The notes beneath the pieces were generated by a model. That model had not been told where the DNA came from, did no database searches, and saw only the letters and a list, made by a program, of their open reading frames with translations. A DNA stretch of 64,000 bases from Sphingomicrobium clamense (GTDB lineage Bacteria; Pseudomonadota; Alphaproteobacteria; Sphingomonadales; Sphingomonadaceae), in the NCBI RefSeq assembly GCF_019264355.1, contig NZ_JAHVAH010000001.1, positions 2,030,001-2,094,000 on the forward strand, in the 5' to 3' direction. This document shows, one piece after another, positions 1 through 7,441 of the stretch (positions are counted from its first letter, which is position 1; each line of letters begins with the position of its first letter). The position numbers were made by a program, and so were the translations under genes.

Positions 1-344
1 AGTCGTAAGCCAATATGTGCGTCACGCTAAAGCGGGGGGCGCTTCCATCCGACTACCCAAGACCTGGACTAGGACATCTTTTGTCCTGAGAAAACGCCGT
101 TCAATTGCGCTATAAGGGGAGGCCAAGCAACAATGCGAAGGCCTCCCCTCCTCGCGTCGCAAATCACTAATAAACCAGAAAACCAAATGAAGGAAAGGGG
201 GCTGACCGCTGGTCCGCTTCCACTCGGCAACCGACCAAGCGGCCATCAACCCATTAACGGTCATTCACGACAAAAGCGGACCGGTGTCAGCGTTCCCGGC
301 TTCCAATGTTGAAAGCGTGCGGTCAGGGACGGGCCCGAACATTA
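1..344. other. intergenic, no gene recognised
   Basis: No convincing coding region. The short open frames here have no recognisable domain, no good ribosome binding site and composition unlike the neighbours. The stretch lies downstream of the minus-strand secreted-protein gene, and its left edge is cut by the window, so a gene ending outside cannot be excluded. Confidence 0.4.
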
Positions 345-382
345 GAAAAGTGAGACTCTCGCTGCATGGCAACGAGAGCCTC
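345..382 (-). terminator. Rho-independent terminator of the secreted Ala/Ser/Gly-rich protein gene
   Basis: Two 10-base arms at 352-361 and 373-382 pair with a single G-U, leaving an 11-base loop. On the minus strand the stem is followed closely by a short T run (complement of the A run at 346-349). It lies about 80 bases past the stop codon of the gene at 461-1189, as expected for its terminator. Confidence 0.6.
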
Positions 383-460
383 TTAGACTATCTATGACCA
401 GCCAGAAGCGACTCTATCGAAACGACTCCAAAATCGAGCCGCTCCCGCACATACAAAGGC

Positions 461-1189
461 TTATTCGTTATTCGTTTGAGCGTCGCTCGACGCGTGTGCC
501 GAACCGCTGACGAGCACCGATCCGTTGACCGGAACCTTATTATTGCGAGCATCCGCCAATACCTGCGCGCCCTGTCGCGACGTCGCGGCAGCGCTCTGAC
601 GCGAACGGACGGCAACCTGCTGCGTGATCTGCGTAGCGGCACTGCGGGCCGAATTTGCGCGACTGGCTGCACTAGCGGTCGCTTCGCTGGTAGCCGATTG
701 CCCGCTAACGATCACGCCCGTGACGTCGCTGGTCCCGAGCGTGTCAACGCCGAATGAGGCATACTCATTAGCCGACGCGCTCCCCGAGGCGCCGCCCTGA
801 CCCCCGAAGCCAGCGGTCGAAGTCGCCCCGTTCGCAACCGCGTCGACGGTGCCCGCGAGGCCAGCATCTCCGCGCACCGAGCCGTCATTCGTGTTGACGC
901 TTCCGATGGCATTGCCGGATCCACTGCCCGTCACGGCGCCCGACACGCTGTTGGAAATGCTATCGGCAACGCCGAGCGAACCGGAACCCGTTAGGCGGTT
1001 TGTCAGCGAACTCTGACCTTGAAGCGTGTTGCCGGCAACCGAGTTGATCGCGCCATCGACGGATCCGCCGAGGGTCTGGTTGATGGTGCCGCCGATGTTG
1101 CCTAGCACCTGAGCGGATGCCGGTGTCGCAACGAACATTGCCGGACTGGTGATGGCGAACGCGAAAATCATTCTCTTCATGTTCTTCAT
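461..1189 (-). CDS. secreted Ala/Ser/Gly-rich protein, function unknown
   Basis: 242 residues from the ATG at 1189, chosen because AGGAGA lies just upstream; a longer frame to 1225 lacks such a site. The first 27 or so residues form a Sec signal peptide ending in ASA-Q, so the product is exported. The mature part is low-complexity, rich in Gly, Ser, Ala, Asn and Thr, with recurring GSGS/SVSGAV-like patches, almost no aromatic residues and no Cys. Such composition suits a surface, matrix or adhesin-like protein, but no family is recognised. The first mature residues (QVLGNIGG) resemble those of the neighbouring secreted protease (QILSNPGG). The promoter matches the motif in front of the ECF sigma gene. 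Confidence 0.75.
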   Translation of the reverse strand: MKNMKRMIFAFAITSPAMFVATPASAQVLGNIGGTINQTLGGSVDGAINSVAGNTLQGQSSLTNRLTGSGSLGVADSISNSVSGAVTGSGSGNAIGSVNTNDGSVRGDAGLAGTVDAVANGATSTAGFGGQGGASGSASANEYASFGVDTLGTSDVTGVIVSGQSATSEATASAASRANSARSAATQITQQVAVRSRQSAAATSRQGAQVLADARNNKVPVNGSVLVSGSAHASSDAQTNNE

Positions 1190-1242
1190 GGATCGTCTCC
1201 TCTTGTCAGCTAGGGGTAAATTCACCCCCGATCCGTGATGAA

Positions 1243-1268
1243 AACGACACCACTCAGTTACTTCATCC
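1243..1268 (-). promoter_or_regulatory. ECF-type promoter GGATG-N17-CGTT
   Basis: Read on the minus strand, GGATG (complement of 1264-1268) is followed after exactly 17 bases by CGTT (complement of 1243-1246). The same elements and spacing occur on both strands between the protease and sigma genes. The arrangement resembles the alphaproteobacterial EcfG-type promoter (GGAAC-N16/17-CGTT). Transcription would start near 1235, about 45 bases upstream of the ATG at 1189. Confidence 0.65.
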
Positions 1269-1283
1269 CAGTTTTTTGCGAAA

Positions 1284-2642
1284 TTATTTCGCGCCTACGG
1301 TTTTCGGCGAAATTGCACAGGTGCTGCAGACGATTCCGCGCCCAACCTTGCCCTTGCCGTCAACCGCTTCGCGTGACAGATTTTCGATTGACCCGATAGC
1401 GGCAAGCCGCGCGGCTGCCAGTGGTGCGGCAAAACTCGTGCCCCGCACCTCGGCATAGCCGCCCGCAGGAAGCGCCGCAGCCATGTCGGCACCAGGCGCG
1501 GCGAAATCGAGATGCTTCGCACGTCCCGCTTCGCGAAGTGCGCGGCCTTGGGCGTCGACACCCGTCACCGCTACGACACCATCGTAAGAGGCCGGATATT
1601 GTGGAGGAGCGGCGGGCCCGTCATTTCCCACTGCAGCAACAACTCTGATTTTACGCGTCTGAAGTTGCGCAATTGCCTTCTCAAGCAGCTTGTTGGGCGG
1701 CCCCACCAAGCTGATATTCACGACTTGAGCATTGTTTTCCTCTGCCCAGCCTAGCGCCCGAACGATTGCGGTCGCCGACCCCGCAGCGGGATTGCCACCA
1801 TAGACGTCTGCCACCAACAGCCGCGCTCCGATCGCCGCGCCCTTAAAACGCCCCGCGTCGCCGACAAGTAATGAGGCGACTGCCGTACCATGGCCAGTCG
1901 GGACGACCTTTCCGACAAAGCCGCGCTGACGAATCGCCGCGCCTTTCAGCGACTCGTGTGCAGCGACGCCGCCGTCGATCATTGCGATCAAGCTTCCTTT
2001 CGCAGTTAATGAGGCGCCAGAGGCCAAGGCGACAGAGTAGGTAGTTGCAAGCGGCCCGCCAGCGGGTTCGAAGACATGGTTGTATTCCAAATCGAGGCCA
2101 GACGCTGCCTTAGCCAGCCGTTTCATGGCTTTGCGGATGTCACCACCCCTGTCCGGAATCGACAGGACCACGAAGCGTAATCCGAGCACCGCCTCTTCGC
2201 GAAGCGGGACAAATCCCGCCGATGCCACATCGGCGAGGGCCTGGGCGTCGGGATCGATTACGACCAATTCACCGCGACGTACGGGATTGCCGTTCTTGTC
2301 GCGGTCGAGCTGCTCCGAAAATTGGAGTATCATCGTGCGCAGCCGTTGATCGCGCAAGCGGGCGAGCGGCTTGCTTCCGAATGTATCGATGACATTGCCC
2401 ACGCCGATCCGGTCGAGCGATGGCTGCGCCAATGCGCTCGCTGCCATTTCCTGCCGTTCCTGCTCTTGCTGCTGGTTCGGTAGGACGGCACCGACGACTG
2501 GGAGTCGCTGGGTCGGCAATGACGGGATCGCCTGCCCCAGCGGCCCGAGGGCTCCGCCGGGGTTAGAGAGAATCTGAGCCGAAGCAGGGGTAGCCACACC
2601 GATCAAGCTCAAGGCGACTAGGATTAGGATACGTCTGGACAT
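1284..2642 (-). CDS. secreted S8 (subtilisin-like) serine peptidase
   Basis: 452 residues from the ATG at 2642, which is followed by a clear signal peptide ending ASA-Q; the frame extends to 2684 but lacks support there. After a Gln-rich linker and an N-terminal region of about 190 residues (possibly a propeptide or inhibitor-like segment) comes an S8 catalytic domain. Its triad is complete: Asp223 (MIDGGV), His251 (GHGTAVAS) and Ser403 (GTSFAAP), with the oxyanion Asn340 (AVGNDG). The tail ends with a CSTC pair. It should hydrolyse proteins in the periplasm or outside the cell. It is divergent from the ECF sigma gene, sharing a palindromic promoter, and lies 94 bases upstream of the secreted low-complexity gene on the same strand, a possible substrate or partner (inference). 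Confidence 0.9.
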   Translation of the reverse strand: MSRRILILVALSLIGVATPASAQILSNPGGALGPLGQAIPSLPTQRLPVVGAVLPNQQQEQERQEMAASALAQPSLDRIGVGNVIDTFGSKPLARLRDQRLRTMILQFSEQLDRDKNGNPVRRGELVVIDPDAQALADVASAGFVPLREEAVLGLRFVVLSIPDRGGDIRKAMKRLAKAASGLDLEYNHVFEPAGGPLATTYSVALASGASLTAKGSLIAMIDGGVAAHESLKGAAIRQRGFVGKVVPTGHGTAVASLLVGDAGRFKGAAIGARLLVADVYGGNPAAGSATAIVRALGWAEENNAQVVNISLVGPPNKLLEKAIAQLQTRKIRVVAAVGNDGPAAPPQYPASYDGVVAVTGVDAQGRALREAGRAKHLDFAAPGADMAAALPAGGYAEVRGTSFAAPLAAARLAAIGSIENLSREAVDGKGKVGRGIVCSTCAISPKTVGAK

Positions 2643-2670
2643 GATGGCTCCTCGAATTATGCACGCTTGA

Positions 2671-2702
2671 GGATGAAACGTCATGGCTGCATCGTTTCAT
2701 CC
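2671..2702. promoter_or_regulatory. perfectly palindromic divergent ECF promoter
   Basis: GGATGAAACG at 2671-2680 and its exact reverse complement at 2693-2702 flank a 12-base spacer. On each strand this gives GGATG-N17-CGTT, so each arm can be the -35 for one direction and the -10 for the other. It lies between the S8 protease (start 2642) and the sigma gene (start 2712). The plus-strand start site would fall close to the ATG, suggesting a very short or absent leader. Confidence 0.75.
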
Positions 2703-2711
2703 CCATGAGGA

Positions 2712-3224
2712 ATGATGAATCTGAAAAAATCGTCTTTCGAGAGGCATCTGAGCCCAGTATACCCGCGCTTGCGGCGATTTGCCTACAGCCTATCGCGCGA
2801 TGCCCACGACGCCGACGATTTGACGCAGAGAGCCGCGATGCGAGCCATGAGCAGTTTCGACAAGTTTCAAGAAGGCACAAATTTCGACAGCTGGGTGTTT
2901 CGGATCACGCGCAATCTATGGATCGATACGGTTCGGGCTCGCGGGCGACGGGGAAAACACGAAATGCCCGAAGAGGCCGGCACGTCAGTTGGCTACGATC
3001 CGCTGCCTGCGACCGAAGCCGCGCTAGATCTCGGCAAGGCGATGGCGGCGCTCGAGAAGTTACCCGAAGAGCAGCGCGAGGTCGTCTCTTTGGTCTTGAT
3101 CGATGGCATGGCGTATCGCGAGGCTGCAGACTTGCTCGAACTTCCGATCGGCACCATCTCGAGCCGTGTGGTGCGTGGCCGCAAGGCGCTGCTCGACCTA
3201 CTTGGCGAGACGCAAGATGACTGA
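2712..3224 (+). CDS. ECF-family RNA polymerase sigma factor
   Basis: 170 residues with the two-domain layout of ECF sigma factors. Region 2 (about 10-75) includes the DADDLTQRA core-binding stretch and FDSWVFRITRNLWID for -10 recognition. Region 4 (about 110-165) has LPEEQREVVSLVLIDG and a helix-turn-helix ending in GTISSRVVRGRKALLD. It directs RNA polymerase to a small promoter set; the GGATG-N17-CGTT motif at its own start and before two secreted-protein genes is the probable target. The anti-sigma gene overlaps its end by 8 bases. An in-frame-shifted ATG at 2705 gives only an unrelated reading. Start could be either Met of the MM pair. Confidence 0.92.
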   Translation: MMNLKKSSFERHLSPVYPRLRRFAYSLSRDAHDADDLTQRAAMRAMSSFDKFQEGTNFDSWVFRITRNLWIDTVRARGRRGKHEMPEEAGTSVGYDPLPATEAALDLGKAMAALEKLPEEQREVVSLVLIDGMAYREAADLLELPIGTISSRVVRGRKALLDLLGETQDD

Positions 3225-3897
3225 GGAAGAAGAGTTTTTTGCCTGGCTGGACGGCGAATTGGAGGGCGAAGCGGCTGCGGCAGTCGCGGCGCGCGTCGCC
3301 GCAGACCCCGAGTTGAAACAGCTCGCCGAGCAGCATCGCACGATGACTGAAGACCTGCGCGCTGCGTTCGACCCCATCATGACCGAGTTGCCGGCGCCTG
3401 AGGCGGTTCTGACCTTTCCGTCGATGGCCGCAAATGACAATAGCCATTGGTTCCGGTTCGGCGGGATGGCGGCAAGCTTGGCCTTCGCGCTGTTCCTCGG
3501 CATCCTAATCGGCCAACCCGGTGAGGGCCTGGTCGTGACAAGTACGGACGGGCGGTTGATCGCTGCATCCGCCTTGAGTGACACGCTCGACAATCAGCTT
3601 GCCTCTGATGAGCAAGGTGCGATCCGCGTAGGGGTCAGCTTCATCAATACCGACGGGCACTATTGTCGTAGTTTCGCGGCACCTGAAGCAGAGGGCGTCG
3701 CTTGTCGAATAGAGGGAGGCTGGCAGTTGGAAGGGCTTTTCGCCGGCAAAGGGGAGTCGGGAGAATATCGGATGGCTGCAGGGACCGGACGCCATATCGC
3801 TGAATTGATCGATGCCCTCATCGTCGGTGAGCCTCTCGACGCCGAGAGCGAAGCCGAGGCGCAACGCAGGGAGTGGCAAATCCCGCCGCGTCCCTGA
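3217..3897 (+). CDS. probable membrane anti-sigma factor
   Basis: 226 residues from the ATG at 3217, which overlaps the sigma gene stop (ATGACTGA). The N-terminal 60 residues (FFAWLDGELEGEAA..., PELKQLAEQHR) have the helical look of an anti-sigma domain but lack the HxxxCxxC zinc ligands of ZAS proteins. A single membrane helix lies at about residues 76-95 (GGMAASLAFALFLGILIG). The remaining 130 residues would be periplasmic and contain two Cys (HYCRSF, VACRIEGG). Topology fits a transmembrane sensor that holds the sigma factor until a periplasmic signal arrives. The role is inferred mainly from position and topology. Confidence 0.8.
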   Translation: MTEEEEFFAWLDGELEGEAAAAVAARVAADPELKQLAEQHRTMTEDLRAAFDPIMTELPAPEAVLTFPSMAANDNSHWFRFGGMAASLAFALFLGILIGQPGEGLVVTSTDGRLIAASALSDTLDNQLASDEQGAIRVGVSFINTDGHYCRSFAAPEAEGVACRIEGGWQLEGLFAGKGESGEYRMAAGTGRHIAELIDALIVGEPLDAESEAEAQRREWQIPPRP

Positions 3898-4116
3898 TCC
3901 ATTGAACGTGAGTTAATACGAGGTGCAAGGCGCGGAGCTAGTAGGCGGCTTGTTGCAAGTTCTACGCTGCAATCGGAAAGGCGAATTTCGACCCAAGTTT
4001 AGCCGTGCGCTGTAGCATCGGTAACATTGAGGGGGACGAGAACTCCTAGGCGGACGACAGTTTCTGCATCGCGGCGAGCATCAGACGATATAAACGCTCC
4101 GAGCCGTAGTGGCCGC
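3898..4116. other. intergenic between convergent genes
   Basis: About 220 bases between the anti-sigma gene and the convergent DUF3008-type gene. No gene, clear terminator hairpin or promoter motif was recognised. Composition is lower in GC than the core regions. Confidence 0.4.
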
Positions 4117-4305
4117 TCAGGTTGACGATTTGTGTTCCGGTTTACCTTTCCGGGGGGTGCTCGCCATTTCCTCCAGTTCGCGTTCCGACATGGATTCGTA
4201 CATCTCACGCGACGCCCCATCGAGTTCACTAGCCTTCGTGTCCCCTCGCCTTGCGGACAGAGCGGCGCCGGCCGCATTCTGCTGGGCTTTTGACTTGGCA
4301 GGCAT
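4117..4305 (-). CDS. DUF3008-type small protein
   Basis: 62 residues from the ATG at 4305, which is preceded by AGAAGGAGAAG. The sequence starts MPAKSKAQQNAAGAALSARR, then SELDGASREMYESM and ELEEMASTPRKGKPEH, the usual length and pattern of the DUF3008 family. These are small hydrophilic proteins of unknown function, often found beside general-stress genes. It lies 35 bases downstream of the broken SDR gene on the same strand, so it may have been co-transcribed with it and may have lost its natural promoter to the IS insertion. Confidence 0.8.
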   Translation of the reverse strand: MPAKSKAQQNAAGAALSARRGDTKASELDGASREMYESMSERELEEMASTPRKGKPEHKSST

Positions 4306-4340
4306 CGGGCTTCTCCTTCTTCTGAGTAGGCGGCAGGGCC

Positions 4341-4770
4341 TCAACTCCCGACGTTAATGCCGCCATTTGGGTGCAACACCTGACCTGACATGTAGCTGGA
4401 ATCCTCGCACGCCAGAAATAGGAAGGCGGGGGCTACCTCGTTGGGCTGCCCGGGCCGACCCATGGGCGTATTTTTGCCGAAATCATCCATCTCTTTGGGA
4501 GGTTGACCACCACAAGGATTGAGCGGTGTCCAGATCGGTCCAGGAGCCACGACGTTGACCCGAATGCCGTCTCCGACAAGATTCTCAGATAGCGAACGAG
4601 TAAAGGCTGTGATGGCCCCCTTTGTCGCGGAATAGTCGAGAAGATTGTCCGATCCCTTGTACATTGTAACGCTCGTGCAATTGATAATCGCGCTACCGCG
4701 TTTGAGATAAGGGCGCGCCGCCTGGACCAAATAGAACATGGAGAAAATATTTGTTTGGAAGGTGCGGCGA
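4341..4770 (-). pseudogene. 3' remnant of an SDR oxidoreductase gene, truncated at the IS6 element
   Basis: The remnant encodes about 143 C-terminal residues of a classical short-chain dehydrogenase. Visible features are TFQTNIFSMFYLVQAA, the catalytic serine (NCTSVTMYKG), YSATKGAITAF (Tyr and Lys of YxxxK), GIRVNVVAPGPIWTPL and the family C-terminus MSGQVLHPNGG. This is the YghA/general-stress SDR type, normally near 290 residues. The Rossmann half with GxxxGxG is missing: the frame runs straight into the IS end at 4771, and no 5' half is found on the far side of the element. The protein cannot bind NAD(P), so the gene is dead. Confidence 0.88.
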
Positions 4771-5610
4771 GGTGCTGTCAGACTAAGTCGCACTTTCCTA
4801 CCTTTGGGCACAGCTCGGTCTTTGAGGCGCGGGTTTAGCCCATAAGCTGCCGCCACTCGGCAAGGGCTGCCGAGCGGCGTTGCTTGTAGGTGGTGCGATC
4901 GATGAGGTGACGTTCGGTATTGAAGTGATTGTGGACGTTGGCGTGGACGCTGGCGAACTTCTGCAGGCTCTTCATCTGTCGAAACCGCTGCATCGCCCGC
5001 TCCCGTCGTCGGAACGGTAAGTGTGAGTTCTCGACCCGGTTGTTGAGATGACGACCGACCTCCTGGCGGCCGGCATTGCCCATCTCCTGCATGGCGGCGC
5101 TGTAAGAACGCAAACCGTCGGTCACGATCCTCTCTGCCTTGCCGTGACGCTTGAGCGCTTTTCTCATGAACCGCAGCGCGGCCTTTTTGTCGCGTTCGAC
5201 CGTCACGTAGCTCTCGAGGATCTCGCCTTCATGGTCCACTGCACGCCATAAGTAGCGACGCTTACCGTTCACCTTCACCACCATCTCGTCGAGGTGCCAC
5301 TTCCACTGACGAAAGCCACGCATCCGGCTCACCCGCTGCCTCCGGATATCGCCCGCGAACATCGGGCCGAACCGGTTCCACCAGTAGCGCACCGTCTCAT
5401 GGGCGATGTCGATCCCCCGCTCGAACAGCAGATCCTCTACGTTCCGCAAGCTGAGCGGGTATTTCACGTACATCATCACCGCCAGGCGGATGATCTCGGG
5501 CGAAGAGTTGAAACAACGAAACGGGCTCGGTGGCTTGGCTCTCGATTTGCGGCTCATCTCCTACCGCTAACAGCCAGTGCTCGACGCTGCCACGTTAGTC
5601 TGACAAGACC
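4771..5610. mobile_element. IS6-family insertion sequence (about 840 bp)
   Basis: Imperfect terminal inverted repeats bound the element: GGTGCTGTCAGACTAA at 4771-4786 and, inverted, GGTCTTGTCAGACTAA ending at 5610 (14 of 16 match). It holds one transposase gene on the minus strand. Size and single-gene layout fit IS6. The flanking 8-mers (TGCGGCGA and GTTTTCAC) differ, so there is no target-site duplication, as expected if an IS6-mediated rearrangement removed one side. Confidence 0.85.
4835..5557 (-). CDS. IS6-family DDE transposase
   Basis: 240 residues, the usual length for IS6 transposases. An N-terminal helix-turn-helix region (YPLSLRNVEDLLFERGID, HETVRYWW) is followed by a DDE core: Asp90 (WHLDEMVVKVNGKRRYLW), Asp147 (IVTDGLRSY) and a Glu in the RVENSHLPFRRRERAM region. 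It moves the element by replicative transposition. The frame looks intact. AGGAG directly abuts the ATG, an unusually short spacing that would keep expression low. Confidence 0.93.
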   Translation of the reverse strand: MSRKSRAKPPSPFRCFNSSPEIIRLAVMMYVKYPLSLRNVEDLLFERGIDIAHETVRYWWNRFGPMFAGDIRRQRVSRMRGFRQWKWHLDEMVVKVNGKRRYLWRAVDHEGEILESYVTVERDKKAALRFMRKALKRHGKAERIVTDGLRSYSAAMQEMGNAGRQEVGRHLNNRVENSHLPFRRRERAMQRFRQMKSLQKFASVHANVHNHFNTERHLIDRTTYKQRRSAALAEWRQLMG

Positions 5611-5819
5611 GTTTTCACGCCCGATTCGCTGTTTTTTCCCTGTTCCGGCCAACCAAGACCGAATGCATCGAGAACTGAGACGCATCTGACTGCGCGAGCG
5701 CAAATCCAGCCATGAGCTCACCAATCGTGATGCGTTCGTTCGCTGTTCGGGCGAAATTCTCGGGGAAGTACCGGAGGTTCTCGCTGCTGCTAGCAGACGA
5801 GAATCCTCGGTAAAGTCAG
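5611..5819. other. non-coding stretch between the IS element and tRNA-Ser
   Basis: About 210 bases with no recognisable gene. The open frame on the minus strand that runs through it starts inside the tRNA and has no domain. It does not contain the missing 5' half of the SDR gene. It lies immediately 3' of the tRNA, where integrated islands usually attach, but no integrase gene is seen. Confidence 0.5.
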
Positions 5820-5910
5820 TGGCGGAGAGAGTGGGATTCGAACCCACGGTAGGGGGTTACCCTACACTGCATTTCGAGTGCAGCGCTTTCGACCACTCAG
5901 CCATCTCTCC
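5820..5910 (-). tRNA. tRNA-Ser(CGA)
   Basis: Read on the minus strand from 5910, the acceptor GGAGAGA pairs with TCTCTCC, followed by G and an encoded CCA ending at 5820. The anticodon arm is CTGCA-CTCGAAA-TGCAG, anticodon CGA, which reads UCG. The long variable arm (TAGGG-TAA-CCCCTA type) is typical of serine tRNAs, and the T arm contains GGTTCGAATCC. It marks the border between the low-GC left region and the core genome. Confidence 0.96.
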
Positions 5911-6022
5911 GCGATCTGAAGGATGACAGGCGAGCGTTCGCCCGTGATCGGTGCGCGCCTCTAGCAACGACGAGCGAGCTTGAAAAGAGGGAACCTCGCC
6001 TTGCCTGTCGCGCTGACCGACC

Positions 6023-6709
6023 ATGACTCGTTTTTCCAGGGCACTCATCATCGGCGACAGCGGCGGTATCGGTGGCGCCATCGCCGATCGGCTGCGCGAA
6101 TTCGGCGTCGAGGTCGTCGGCCTCTCGCGCCGCTCGGACCCTCCGCTCGATCTTGAGGACGAAGCGTCGATCGAGCAGGCGATCGGTGCTCAGAAAGGCG
6201 AATTCGACCTGCTCTTCATCGCGAGCGGGCTACTCCATGACGGCGAGCACCAGCCGGAGAAAAGCAATCGCGCTTTATCCAAAACCGGCCTCGACCGCGC
6301 CTTCGCGGTCAACGCGACGGGTCCCGCGCTCGTCATCAAATATGCGCTGCCCTTGATCCCCCGCGACCGTCCCGCCGCCATCGCCGCATTGTCCGCCCGC
6401 GTCGGCTCGATTGGCGACAACCGCCTCGGCGGCTGGCACGCCTACCGCGCGTCGAAGGCAGCGCTTAACATGCTCCTCAAGACCATGGCGATCGAACTGG
6501 CGCGCACACACAAGCAACTCGTCGTCACCGCCATGCACCCCGGGACGGTCGACACGACCCTCTCCGAACCGTTCCAGGGCAACGTGCCCGAAGGCCAGCT
6601 CTTCACGCGCGAACAAAGCGCGAGGCACCTTCTCGACGTGCTCGAAACGCTCGGGCCCGAGGACACAGGCGGTCATGTCGATTGGGCCGGCAAGCTAATC
6701 GTGCCGTGA
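6023..6709 (+). CDS. SDR-family NAD(P)-dependent oxidoreductase (C-factor-like)
   Basis: 228 residues. The Rossmann motif is ALIIGDSGGIGGAIADRL at residues 7-24, followed by an LSRRSDPPLDLED cofactor loop. FAVNATGPALV, LSARVGSIGDN (catalytic Ser) and YRASKAALNML (Tyr and Lys) complete a classical SDR active site, and MHPGTVDTTLSEPF is the usual post-catalytic stretch. Short length and sequence resemble the C-factor/CsgA-like group, whose substrates are mostly unknown. It stands alone between the tRNA and the EF-hand gene. Substrate cannot be told from sequence. Confidence 0.88.
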   Translation: MTRFSRALIIGDSGGIGGAIADRLREFGVEVVGLSRRSDPPLDLEDEASIEQAIGAQKGEFDLLFIASGLLHDGEHQPEKSNRALSKTGLDRAFAVNATGPALVIKYALPLIPRDRPAAIAALSARVGSIGDNRLGGWHAYRASKAALNMLLKTMAIELARTHKQLVVTAMHPGTVDTTLSEPFQGNVPEGQLFTREQSARHLLDVLETLGPEDTGGHVDWAGKLIVP

Positions 6710-6803
6710 CAATTTGCGACAAGGTTCGCGCTGGCCGACATGCGGCTGCGACAGGCATGATGCAGAACTCGTCTCATCAACGATCCCCCAAGGAGATTTT
6801 TCG

Positions 6804-7361
6804 ATGACCAAATTCCTGCTTTCCGCCGCCGCCCTCGCACTGGCATTCCCGACCGTCGCCGAAGCGCAGCATCACGGCATGAAGGCCGATGCCGACGGCG
6901 ACAAGATTGTCACGCTTGCCGAACATGACGCCGCCGTCGCGCAGCGCTTCGCCCGGATCGATGCCGATGGCGATGGCCTTGTTACCGAGGCGGAAATGAA
7001 GGCGATGCACGAAGCGCGCATGGAAAAGCGTGCCGAGCGTCGTGGCGAGCGTATGGAGCAGCGCCGCGAGCGAATGGAAAAGCGCATGGCCGAGGCGACG
7101 CCCGAGCAGCGCGCCCGCTTCGAAGAAATGCGTGAGAAGCGCGCCGAAATGCGCGAGCTGCGCCAGGACCACCGCGCCGAGCGCCATGCCGAAATGTGGG
7201 CCAAGACCGACACCAACGGTGACGGGGCCCTGAGCCTCGCCGAATTCCAGGCCCATTCGCGCGAACGATTTGCCAAGATGGACGCCAACGGCAATGGCCA
7301 GATCGATGCCGACGAACGACGCGGAAAGCGTCATCACGGTGGCCACGGCGGGAACCGCTAA
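6804..7361 (+). CDS. exported EF-hand calcium-binding protein
   Basis: 185 residues from the ATG at 6804, preceded by AAGGAG and followed by a signal peptide ending AEA-Q. Four EF-hand loops are visible: DADGDKIVTLAEHD, DADGDGLVTEAEMK, DTNGDGALSLAEFQ and DANGNGQIDADERR. Between pairs lies a long Arg/Glu/Met-rich helical stretch (about residues 72-132, KRAERRGERMEQRRER type), probably a coiled coil or extended helix, and the tail is His/Gly-rich. It should bind Ca2+ in the periplasm. The two-component genes start 80 bases downstream, suggesting the operon senses or buffers divalent cations (inference). Confidence 0.9.
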   Translation: MTKFLLSAAALALAFPTVAEAQHHGMKADADGDKIVTLAEHDAAVAQRFARIDADGDGLVTEAEMKAMHEARMEKRAERRGERMEQRRERMEKRMAEATPEQRARFEEMREKRAEMRELRQDHRAERHAEMWAKTDTNGDGALSLAEFQAHSRERFAKMDANGNGQIDADERRGKRHHGGHGGNR

Positions 7362-7368
7362 CCTTTCA

Positions 7369-7420
7369 ACGCAACTCTCCCCTTTGTTGCGTGTCATGGG
7401 GGCTGGCCTTGCCGGTCCCC
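7369..7420 (+). other. tandem stem-loops between the EF-hand and regulator genes
   Basis: Two hairpins lie in the 80-base gap. ACGCAAC at 7369-7375 pairs with GTTGCGT at 7386-7392, and GGGG...CCCC arms pair at about 7398-7420. Neither is followed by a T run, so they are more likely mRNA stabilising or processing elements than full terminators. Confidence 0.35.
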
Positions 7421-7441
7421 ATGATCCATCGAGAATGGTAG

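Noticed and set aside
22..264. Open frame of 80 codons on the minus strand
   Set aside because: No ribosome site, no domain, atypical composition; most likely chance.
2705..3220. Second plus-strand open frame overlapping the ECF sigma gene
   Set aside because: Different frame of the same DNA, Arg-rich translation typical of a shadow frame; the sigma frame has clear domains.
4763..5618. 8-bp target-site duplication around the IS6 element
   Set aside because: The flanking 8-mers differ (TGCGGCGA and GTTTTCAC), so no duplication can be claimed.
5554..5847. Open frame from inside the tRNA toward the IS element
   Set aside because: Starts within a tRNA, no domain and no ribosome site.
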